A stretch of DNA of 9,625 bases. It comes from JAWVZH01 sp033722295 (GTDB taxonomy: Bacteria > Bacteroidota > Bacteroidia > Chitinophagales > Saprospiraceae). How positions within the stretch are numbered: the stretch's first letter is position 1; each line of letters opens with the position of its first letter. Shown here in pieces: positions 1 through 5,295 of this stretch. The stretch covers positions 1 to 9,625 of the forward strand of contig JAWVZH010000120.1 of NCBI GenBank assembly GCA_033722295.1, in the 5' to 3' direction. The notes below the pieces were generated by a model. The model saw only the letters and a list, made by a program, of their open reading frames with translations. It was not told where the DNA came from and made no database searches. The position numbers and the translations under genes were made by a program.

Positions 1-1418
1 ATCTGGGTCAGATCTTTGTTGCTAACAGAATTGAAGGTTCCGAATTCGCTGACAGATACACCTTGTTCCTGAATGGTTTCTGTCAATACATTCTCACCTC
101 GCTCATTTTCAATCTTGAACGTTCCATTCACACTTCTATAATTATTTCTGATGGAGATCCTGTAACAGGTATTTGCTTCCAGGCTAAGATCATAAGTCTT
201 CTCTCCTCGGGAGTTGAATGGTCCATCCTCCAGTATGATCTCATCATTGTCATCGAATATCTTGAAGGAAAGCTCTTCCGGTCGGATCACAGGTCGGATC
301 GTGAATGTGGCCTTGGTCGTAGAATTTGGAGAAAGCAGAAGTTCTGAGAACACTTTGCCATTGTCTGGGTACAGATCTTCATTTCCGTTGGGTTGTTTGG
401 CCTCCACATTCATCTCGCCCACGACTTGAATTGGAAAATCTATGGACGGTAGAGTAATCAAGGTCTCTTCGAATTTCCCCAGGTTACCATTCCACGTATA
501 GGTGGCGGTTGAACTTCCATTAATGCTATAATCGATCTCACAGCTTGTAAGTACCTCAGTTCCAGAATTCATGATCGATATGACAGGTGATGTTGAACCA
601 CCGCAAACCACATCATATTCAGCATTGAGCATACCAGATGCCGAGACATCTGTTACGAGAACATCATCACCAGGATTAGCCTCGAAATCCGGCTTCCAAT
701 AAACCGCCTGATGCACTTCTTTGCTGTTGTCGTCCTGAATAAAAGCCACTACGCCCGCTTCCATCCAATCATAAAAATTTTCGAATTCGTACTGGAAACT
801 GATCTGATCGCTATCTCCTGCTTTCCAATCTGAAGCAATTGTAGTACCTCCTGAATTGGGCAGCATTTTTTTCATTACATAATGAAAGTCTTTTTCACTT
901 GTCGTTCCCGGTGGTGAGGAAAAATGAATATCCTCTTCAACGACTACGACATGAGCCACCAGATTACCGGAAACATTCTGTGATGCCTCCATATTCAAGG
1001 TAATGTCAAGACCCTGAAAGTTTACGAATGGATCGACCTCCAACTCTAAATCGAATGGAGAAGGCTTACTGGCCAGGGTATTAATATTGCTGCTAGTTAT
1101 TGCGCTACTGCTGTGTTCCGGCGCTCCACCATTCATAACAGTATTCGGTGCTGATCGAACACCATAATATGTTACTCTGGCTCTTACTTCCGCCGGATTG
1201 TGCTCATACATAGGGTCGTATCCAGGCCAATAGACCTGGTAAGCTATAACGGCTACTTTATCTTTGTTAGCTTCCAATACCGGAAAAACCACGGGATTGA
1301 CAGTGGCACAGGGAGGACAAGAGGCCTGGGTGTAATGCTCTACCAGAATTGTCCGTTGTGATTGCCCGATCGCCAAAAGTGTGCAAAGCACACCTATAAG
1401 GGTAAATAACTGCTTCAT
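1..1418 (-). CDS. Omp28-related secreted protein with thioredoxin-like domain (partial, C-terminus off the window)
   Basis: The minus-strand frame is open from the ATG at 1416-1418 to the window edge, giving 472 codons without a stop. Residues 1-19 look like a signal peptide (charged start, hydrophobic core, then AIGQS). Residues 22-110 resemble a thioredoxin fold: a strand ILVEHYT, the redox motif CPPC at 34-37, and a probable cis-proline at P91 in RSAPNT. This arrangement is typical of the Omp28-related family of Bacteroidota. Residues about 255-360 look like an Ig/CARDB-like beta domain (NSGTEVLTSCEIDYSING), with C272 and C293 as a possible disulfide, followed by another beta-rich domain to 472. 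Such proteins commonly end in a type IX secretion sorting domain, but that end is not visible here. The role is inferred as secreted or surface-bound thiol-redox or binding protein; the substrate is unknown. The start is fixed by the signal peptide. Confidence 0.85.
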   Translation of the reverse strand, partial: MKQLFTLIGVLCTLLAIGQSQRTILVEHYTQASCPPCATVNPVVFPVLEANKDKVAVIAYQVYWPGYDPMYEHNPAEVRARVTYYGVRSAPNTVMNGGAPEHSSSAITSSNINTLASKPSPFDLELEVDPFVNFQGLDITLNMEASQNVSGNLVAHVVVVEEDIHFSSPPGTTSEKDFHYVMKKMLPNSGGTTIASDWKAGDSDQISFQYEFENFYDWMEAGVVAFIQDDNSKEVHQAVYWKPDFEANPGDDVLVTDVSASGMLNAEYDVVCGGSTSPVISIMNSGTEVLTSCEIDYSINGSSTATYTWNGNLGKFEETLITLPSIDFPIQVVGEMNVEAKQPNGNEDLYPDNGKVFSELLLSPNSTTKATFTIRPVIRPEELSFKIFDDNDEIILEDGPFNSRGEKTYDLSLEANTCYRISIRNNYRSVNGTFKIENERGENVLTETIQEQGVSVSEFGTFNSVSNKDLTQ

Positions 1419-1439
1419 GATTACTTGATTTGAATTACC

Positions 1440-1447
1440 TAAAAGTA
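1440..1447 (-). promoter_or_regulatory. Possible -7 promoter box for the Omp28-like gene
   Basis: Read on the minus strand this is TACTTTTA, one mismatch from the Bacteroidota -7 consensus TAnnTTTG. It ends about 21 bp before the start codon at 1418, which fits a short leader. No TTG-type -33 box is evident at the usual distance, so this is weak. Confidence 0.25.
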
Positions 1448-1470
1448 CGACACCCCCGACTTTAAACCAT

Positions 1471-1496
1471 GTTTCGGAAGGTATTTCCCCGGAAAC
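1471..1496 (-). repeat. Imperfect inverted repeat / hairpin between the barrel gene and the Omp28-like gene
   Basis: GTTTC-GGAA pairs with TTCC-GAAAC (nine base pairs), with a 5-nt loop and a 3-nt bulge on one arm. It lies in the 108-bp gap between two same-strand genes. No run of T follows on the minus strand, so it is not a standard intrinsic terminator. It could be a processing or stability structure, or a weak attenuator. Confidence 0.4.
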
Positions 1497-1526
1497 GTCG
1501 TGTTATAGTTTTCTTAAGATGTTAGA

Positions 1527-2057
1527 TCAGAGAAAGATCTGAAACCCAGCGAGGAGCTTTAGATTTGAACTGTTGGCGTCCTCACCAAATGTTCTGTAAT
1601 TATAAGCCAAGGTGAAATCGAGTGCGAGATTATCCGCAAGAAAATAACTCAACCCGGGTCCTCCGAGGAATTGAAATCCATGCTGAGTATCACTCACATC
1701 GACTACCTTCGACCTGTTTAGCAAATAACTCATACGGGCATCTATGAACATCTGGAGATCACCACCACCTAACACGTAGAGTCTTGCAAATGGTCCAAGG
1801 GAAAAGCTTGTAGTACTGTTATCATCGCCCCTTTTAAAATATTCAATTCCAAGGTCACCACCCAAGGCGATACGATCGACTACAAAAATGCCGAGTTGAG
1901 GGGTCAGGGCAAAAACGAATGCATCGTCATCATCGTCAAAAGCCAGATCGAGATCAAGCATGCCACCGACCATTTTCACACCTTGCTCAGTTTGAGCGTT
2001 TAACGTATTGATAGCTAATAAAAGAATTGACGCTAAGAAATATTGCTTGAGTTTCAT
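1527..2057 (-). CDS. Small outer-membrane beta-barrel protein
   Basis: A 176-residue exported protein of unknown specific function. Residues 1-21 form a signal peptide (MKLKQYF, then a leucine-rich core, then NAQ). The mature part shows about eight amphipathic strands separated by turns (for example LTPQLGIFVVD, ALGGDLGIEYF, FSLGPFARLYVL, GFQFLGGPGLSYFL, NLKLLAGFQIFL). That pattern and length suit an eight-stranded outer-membrane barrel of the OmpA/OmpW-like size class. An acidic run DDDDD at 41-45 falls in a likely loop. The frame stays open to a GTG at 2219, but the signal peptide places the start at 2057, and no Shine-Dalgarno is seen. It lies upstream of the Omp28-like gene on the same strand, 108 bp away, so co-transcription is possible. 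The fold is inferred from the strand pattern; there is no ligand evidence. Confidence 0.8.
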   Translation of the reverse strand: MKLKQYFLASILLLAINTLNAQTEQGVKMVGGMLDLDLAFDDDDDAFVFALTPQLGIFVVDRIALGGDLGIEYFKRGDDNSTTSFSLGPFARLYVLGGGDLQMFIDARMSYLLNRSKVVDVSDTQHGFQFLGGPGLSYFLADNLALDFTLAYNYRTFGEDANSSNLKLLAGFQIFL

Positions 2058-2134
2058 AAGTCGTGATTGTAAGTCCGCGAGCCACATTGGACAAGCCACT
2101 TCATAAATATAATCAGCTTTTTGCAAGTTGGCAA

Positions 2135-2142
2135 CAAAAGTA
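2135..2142 (-). promoter_or_regulatory. Possible -7 promoter box (TACTTTTG) for the barrel gene
   Basis: On the minus strand TACTTTTG fits the Bacteroidota consensus TAnnTTTG exactly. It would give a leader of about 70 nt before the ATG at 2057. No clear TTG box lies at the -33 position, and the box sits inside the repeat cluster at 2140-2180, so a chance match is possible. Confidence 0.3.
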
Positions 2143-2180
2143 AAATGGCCACCCACTTTTACATGAGCGACCATTTTTAC
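2140..2180. repeat. Cluster of three related 10-12 bp motifs (GTAAAA-x-TGG)
   Basis: GTAAAATGGCCA runs on the plus strand from 2140. Two related copies run on the minus strand: GTAAAAGTGGGT starting at 2162 and GTAAAAATGG starting at 2180, 18 bp apart. The outer copies form an inverted repeat and the two minus copies form a direct repeat. Spaced short repeats like these occur at the ends of IS21-type elements and in operators. No transposase is visible, so the identity is unresolved. Confidence 0.5.
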
Positions 2181-2305
2181 CTGGTGGCTTTCGGCTTTCA
2201 AAACCGTATCGTTCGACACGCCTTCAAAAAACCGCCACCGACGTCTCTCCTTTTACAGAAAGACGCAGGATATCTTGAGCTCAGAGAACTTGAGTTTTAT
2301 TGGAT

Positions 2306-2331
2306 TTGCAAACTTAGGCTCCTAAGTGCAA
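2306..2331. repeat. Hairpin: ten paired bases around ACTTAG/CTAAGT
   Basis: TTGC-(AA)-ACTTAG-GCTC-CTAAGT-GCAA can fold with a 4-nt loop and a 2-nt bulge. There is no T-run on either side, so it is not a normal intrinsic terminator. The function is unknown. Confidence 0.4.
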
Positions 2332-2430
2332 GTAAAAACTTGGGCTGGTTTCGCAATAGATTTCGGCCGGTAGTTGGCACACCAGCGTACTTTCCTACGA
2401 TTGTTTCCCTTTCCTGAGTCAAAATATCCT

Positions 2431-2452
2431 TTGGATTACCTTCATAATCCGA
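2431..2452. repeat. Hairpin GGATTA-N6-TAATCC
   Basis: There is a perfect 6-bp inverted repeat with loop CCTTCA, extendable by a G-U and a U-A pair to eight pairs. It lies in the same gene-poor stretch about 180 bp before the gene at 2633. It may be an operator-type palindrome or part of decayed sequence. Confidence 0.4.
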
Positions 2453-2632
2453 GAATAAAACTAATGAACATATTTAGATTTAACAAATATTAATATCTGA
2501 TATATGAAAGCCGCTGATAATGTGATGCTCGTGGGTGTGTTTTCCAAATAATTGAACTAAAATCTGGACGATTTGAAGGTAAACAGTACATCACAATCAT
2601 ATTATCAAAAAATCTCATGGCACAGTTTTAGC

Positions 2633-2986
2633 ATGAGATTGAACGTGAATATCGATGAAATAAATAGAAATCATCTACTAAAGACCGATATGCTTTATCG
2701 GGTGAGCTACGGCCTTTCTTCAAGGCTGGTACGCTACCGCAACGGCATCATATACCTCGAGGTGATGTTCGGTAGAAAATGGCACAAAAACTATACAGAG
2801 ACCTGTCTGGAGATCGCAGATTGCTGGAGAAAAAGCAATGCCGAATTGGAGTACGCGATCGGGTGTAAGGTCTATATCATAGATGCCAGAAAGTATCCAT
2901 ATAAGAAAGACCTTTATCTCAACTCAGGCGTGGCCAGCTACGATGCCAAGAAAGGAATGCTGTTCTCAGAAGACCACCTCAACTGA
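2633..2986 (+). CDS. Unrecognised 117-residue protein
   Basis: I do not recognise this gene. The frame is open from a TTG at 2573, but the first in-frame ATG is at 2633 (MRLNVNIDEINRN), and I prefer that because the extra 20 residues are low-information (STSQSYYQK). The product is tyrosine-rich (11 Tyr), slightly basic, and has cysteines at 58, 64 and 78. It has no signal peptide or membrane segment, so it is probably cytoplasmic. A mixed alpha/beta fold is suggested: strands IIYLEVMFG and CKVYIIDA flank a helix TCLEIADCWRKSNAELEYAI. It ends 71 bp before the preferred start of the rhodanese gene on the same strand, so the two could share a transcript. That it is a real gene is supported by its composition, not by homology I can name. 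Confidence 0.55.
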   Translation: MRLNVNIDEINRNHLLKTDMLYRVSYGLSSRLVRYRNGIIYLEVMFGRKWHKNYTETCLEIADCWRKSNAELEYAIGCKVYIIDARKYPYKKDLYLNSGVASYDAKKGMLFSEDHLN

Positions 2987-3038
2987 TCTCCTCCGTTTAA
3001 TCCATGCTGAAATTTTCAGCGTCATTCAGACAGAAACT

Positions 3039-3046
3039 TATCTTTG
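3039..3046 (+). promoter_or_regulatory. -7 promoter box TATCTTTG ahead of the rhodanese gene
   Basis: TATCTTTG matches TAnnTTTG exactly and ends 11 bp before the preferred ATG at 3058, implying a very short leader. The same octamer precedes the kinase gene at 8507. If it is used, the longer frame starting at 3004 cannot be the translated one. A -33 TTG is not clear. Confidence 0.45.
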
Positions 3047-3057
3047 TTCAAAAGATC

Positions 3058-3471
3058 ATGCGAATCATACAGGTATTTGCCGTTCTGATGCTGTTCGTGA
3101 TCGGATGTCAATCCCAGTCAGAAAAGACAGGCGATCAGACCAGCACAACTAACCAGACTCAAATTGAAGATCTGAATATAGATGCATTCTTGAAGGGTGT
3201 TAAAACCGACCCGAATGCTGTTTTATTAGACGTACGAACAGATGAGGAAGTCAGTGAGGGCGTGATCCCCGGTGCCCAGGTTATAGATTACTATGGTGAT
3301 GACTTTAATTCGCGTCTGGCAGAACTTGACAGATCAAAAGCCTACTATTTATATTGCAGATCTGGGAACAGAAGCCGGAAAGCTGCTGAAATAATGAAGC
3401 AAATGGGATTCAGTAATCTCTATAATCTGGATGGCGGTTACGAGTCTTATGAAGAGCATACCGAAAACTGA
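3058..3471 (+). CDS. Rhodanese-domain lipoprotein
   Basis: A 137-residue envelope lipoprotein with a single rhodanese domain, a fold that transfers sulfane sulfur through a catalytic cysteine. Residues 1-16 are a lipoprotein signal peptide and FVIGC is the lipobox, making C17 the lipidated residue. A short linker rich in Q, S and T follows (18-37). The domain spans about 38-132 and shows LLDVRT (56-61), the PGA turn (71-73) and the active-site loop CRSGNRS at 100-106 with C100 as nucleophile. Near the end, NLDGGY is the usual closing motif, though the common tryptophan after it is replaced by tyrosine. An earlier in-frame ATG at 3004 would add 18 residues and bury the signal peptide, so 3058 is preferred. 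It is anchored on the periplasmic side of the inner or outer membrane. The physiological sulfur donor and acceptor are unknown. Confidence 0.88.
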   Translation: MRIIQVFAVLMLFVIGCQSQSEKTGDQTSTTNQTQIEDLNIDAFLKGVKTDPNAVLLDVRTDEEVSEGVIPGAQVIDYYGDDFNSRLAELDRSKAYYLYCRSGNRSRKAAEIMKQMGFSNLYNLDGGYESYEEHTEN

Positions 3472-3491
3472 ATGAATACAATTAGGTAATC

Positions 3492-3519
3492 AATTTGGTG
3501 CAAGATTTGCATATAAATT
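3492..3519. repeat. Ten-pair stem-loop between the rhodanese and formate ligase genes
   Basis: AATTT-gg-TGCAA-GAT-TTGCA-tat-AAATT folds into two 5-bp stems with a small internal loop and a 3-nt loop. It sits 20 bp after the rhodanese stop and 41 bp before the ligase ATG. No T-run follows, so it is more likely a weak terminator, processing site or operator than a strong terminator. Confidence 0.45.
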
Positions 3520-3560
3520 ACTGATAACTTCTCTTAAACTGAAAAATACCCAAAAGTCCA

Positions 3561-5234
3561 ATGGCGTCAGATATTCAAATCGCTCGATCAGTTGACCTCA
3601 AGCATATAAGCAAAATATCCGATCAATTAGAAGTTTCCTCCGAAGATCTGGAATTATATGGCCACTATAAAGCCAAGCTTCCACTTCATCTTCTCGATCC
3701 AGGCAAAATAGACTCTAATAAACTCATACTTGTAACGGCCATCTCTCCCACTCCCCCGGGTGAGGGCAAGACGACTACTTCGATCGGTCTGACCCAGGGC
3801 ATGAATCGCATTGGGAAGCAAACTACCGTAGTACTTCGGGAACCCAGTCTCGGACCTGTATTCGGCATCAAGGGGGGAGCCGCCGGTGGTGGTTGGTCCC
3901 AGGTATTACCTATGGAGGACATCAACCTACATTTCACGGGGGATTTTTCCGCTGTTGAAAAGGCGCATAACCTTCTGTCTGCACTCATTGACAATAACCT
4001 TCAGAATAAAAAAAGATCTCTGGGCATAGATCAGCGGACCGTCATGTGGAAACGTGTCATGGATATGAACGACCGGTCGTTGAGGAACATCGTCTTAGGA
4101 CTTGGTGGTACTGGTTCAGGCATACCCAGAGAATCTGGCTTCGACATCACGGCAGCTTCGGAGATCATGGCCATCCTTTGTCTTACAGAGAGCATGAGCG
4201 ATTTGAAAAAGCGGCTTGGTAATATTGTGGTCGGCTTTAAAAAGGACAAGTCACCGGTCTATGCCAGAGACCTTAATGCTCAGGGAGCCATGACAGCACT
4301 TTTAAAAGATGCTATCAAACCAAACCTGGTTCAGACTATAGAAGGTAATCCTGCCATCATTCATGGCGGCCCCTTTGCCAATATAGCCCAGGGAACTAAT
4401 TCCGTGATCGCGACAAAAATGGGGCTCTCTCTCTCGGATTATGTTGTGACAGAGGCCGGTTTTGGCGCTGATCTCGGAGCAGAGAAGTTCTTAAATATCA
4501 AATGCCAATCATCTGGGCTTAGCCCTCAGGCCATAGTTATGGTAGCTACAGTAAGGGCATTGAAGTATCATGGTGGTACGGCATTGACAGATCTGACCAC
4601 TCCCGACCCAAAAGCTGTAGAGCGTGGCCTGGTAAATCTTGAAAAACATCTGGAGAATGTCGCCGGTTTTGGCATACCATGCGTCGTTTCTATCAATCAC
4701 TTTTCTGCAGATAGTGACGAGGAAATTCAGGTCATTGCAAATAAGTGTGATCAACTCGGTGTGCCTTCAGCAGTGAGCTATGCATGGGAAAAAGGAGGTG
4801 AAGGTGCCGAGGAGTTGGCTCAAAAAGTAGTGCAAACCATTGACAGCGCAAATAATTCCAAATTCAGACCAACGTATAATTGGGATCAACCAGTCCGTGA
4901 AAAGATCGAAGCGGTTGCCAAAAATATTTATGGAGCGTCGGAAGTGCAATACTCCAACCGTGCTAATCTAAATTTACGCAGAGTAGAACGTCTGGGTCTA
5001 TCGGGGCTTCCTATTTGTATTGCTAAAACGCAAAAATCATTCTCTGACGACCCAAAATTGATCGGAAGGCCGACCGACTTTGCTATCACGGTACGTGAAA
5101 TAGAGATCGCCGCTGGCGCAGGATTCCTAGTTCCCATTACGGGAGATATGATGAGAATGCCTGGATTGCCGACCACTCCATCGGCTGAAGGTATAGATAT
5201 CACTGACGACGGAGAGATCTCCGGACTCTTTTAG
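3561..5234 (+). CDS. fhs: Formate-tetrahydrofolate ligase
   Basis: This cytoplasmic enzyme makes 10-formyltetrahydrofolate from formate, ATP and tetrahydrofolate, feeding one-carbon units to purine synthesis and other folate reactions. The protein is 557 residues, the usual full length. It shows the nucleotide loop TPPGEGKTT at 64-72, the highly conserved block REPSLGPVFGIKGG starting at 93, HFTGD at 124-128, GGPFANIAQGTNS and TEAGFGADLGAEKF in the middle, and the C-terminal PITGDMMRMPGLP. No gap or frameshift is seen. The start ATG is followed directly by a normal N-terminus, with no Shine-Dalgarno ahead of it. It is 89 bp from the rhodanese gene with a stem-loop between them, so it may have its own promoter. 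No other folate genes are in the window, so it stands alone here. Confidence 0.97.
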   Translation: MASDIQIARSVDLKHISKISDQLEVSSEDLELYGHYKAKLPLHLLDPGKIDSNKLILVTAISPTPPGEGKTTTSIGLTQGMNRIGKQTTVVLREPSLGPVFGIKGGAAGGGWSQVLPMEDINLHFTGDFSAVEKAHNLLSALIDNNLQNKKRSLGIDQRTVMWKRVMDMNDRSLRNIVLGLGGTGSGIPRESGFDITAASEIMAILCLTESMSDLKKRLGNIVVGFKKDKSPVYARDLNAQGAMTALLKDAIKPNLVQTIEGNPAIIHGGPFANIAQGTNSVIATKMGLSLSDYVVTEAGFGADLGAEKFLNIKCQSSGLSPQAIVMVATVRALKYHGGTALTDLTTPDPKAVERGLVNLEKHLENVAGFGIPCVVSINHFSADSDEEIQVIANKCDQLGVPSAVSYAWEKGGEGAEELAQKVVQTIDSANNSKFRPTYNWDQPVREKIEAVAKNIYGASEVQYSNRANLNLRRVERLGLSGLPICIAKTQKSFSDDPKLIGRPTDFAITVREIEIAAGAGFLVPITGDMMRMPGLPTTPSAEGIDITDDGEISGLF

Positions 5235-5295
5235 ATGACCACCGTCAAAACAGTTCTTATCTAGAAAATAGGAAATGGAGTTGAGGCTCCAGAAA

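Larger units (their letters stand above)
2297..2473 (-). pseudogene. Start-less gene-like fragment, possible gene remnant
   Basis: The minus strand is open for 58 codons between an in-frame TAA at 2474-2476 and the TAA at 2297-2299. It has no ATG; the only plausible start is a TTG well inside. The translation has a protein-like composition (SDYEGNPKDILTQERETIVG near the start, then KYAGVPTTGRNLLRN) with no rare-residue clusters. I do not recognise the family. It may be a decayed C-terminus or chance. The opposite-strand frame over the same bases looks less protein-like. Confidence 0.25.
2058..2632. other. Gene-poor stretch between the barrel gene and the 117-residue gene
   Basis: This 575-bp stretch carries no gene that I can defend. 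It holds the GTAAAA-type repeat cluster near 2140-2180, two hairpins (2306-2331 and 2431-2452), a start-less but gene-like minus-strand frame (2297-2473), and an A+T-rich segment at about 2450-2570 that may include promoter elements for the plus-strand gene at 2633. The mix suggests a regulatory region plus decayed sequence. Confidence 0.5.

Noticed and set aside
63..429. Two overlapping plus-strand frames of 94 and 71 codons
   Set aside because: They lie antisense to the continuous 472-codon Omp28-like frame, which has a signal peptide and domain motifs.
2058..2219. N-terminal extension of the barrel protein from a GTG at 2219
   Set aside because: It would place 54 residues before a clear signal peptide; the start at 2057 is far more likely.
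2121..2417. Plus-strand frame of 98 codons (MQVGNKSKMATHFYM...)
   Set aside because: No recognisable motif and an unnatural composition; it starts inside the upstream region of the barrel gene and overlaps the repeat cluster and hairpin.
2573..2632. TTG start extending the unrecognised protein by 20 residues
   Set aside because: The extension is low-information and an in-frame ATG exists at 2633. It cannot be fully excluded, since a TTG start seems to be used by the kinase gene.
3004..3057. Upstream ATG for the rhodanese gene
   Set aside because: It would put 18 residues before the lipoprotein signal peptide and start upstream of the TATCTTTG box.
2883..3152. Plus-strand 89-codon frame bridging the unrecognised gene and the rhodanese gene
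   Set aside because: It overlaps two better genes in another frame and has no motif.
3686..5203. Several minus-strand frames of 60-102 codons
   Set aside because: All are antisense shadows of the intact formate-tetrahydrofolate ligase gene.
5276..5291. TGGAG-N6-CTCCA hairpin between converging genes as a terminator
   Set aside because: The stem is only five pairs and no T-run follows on either strand.
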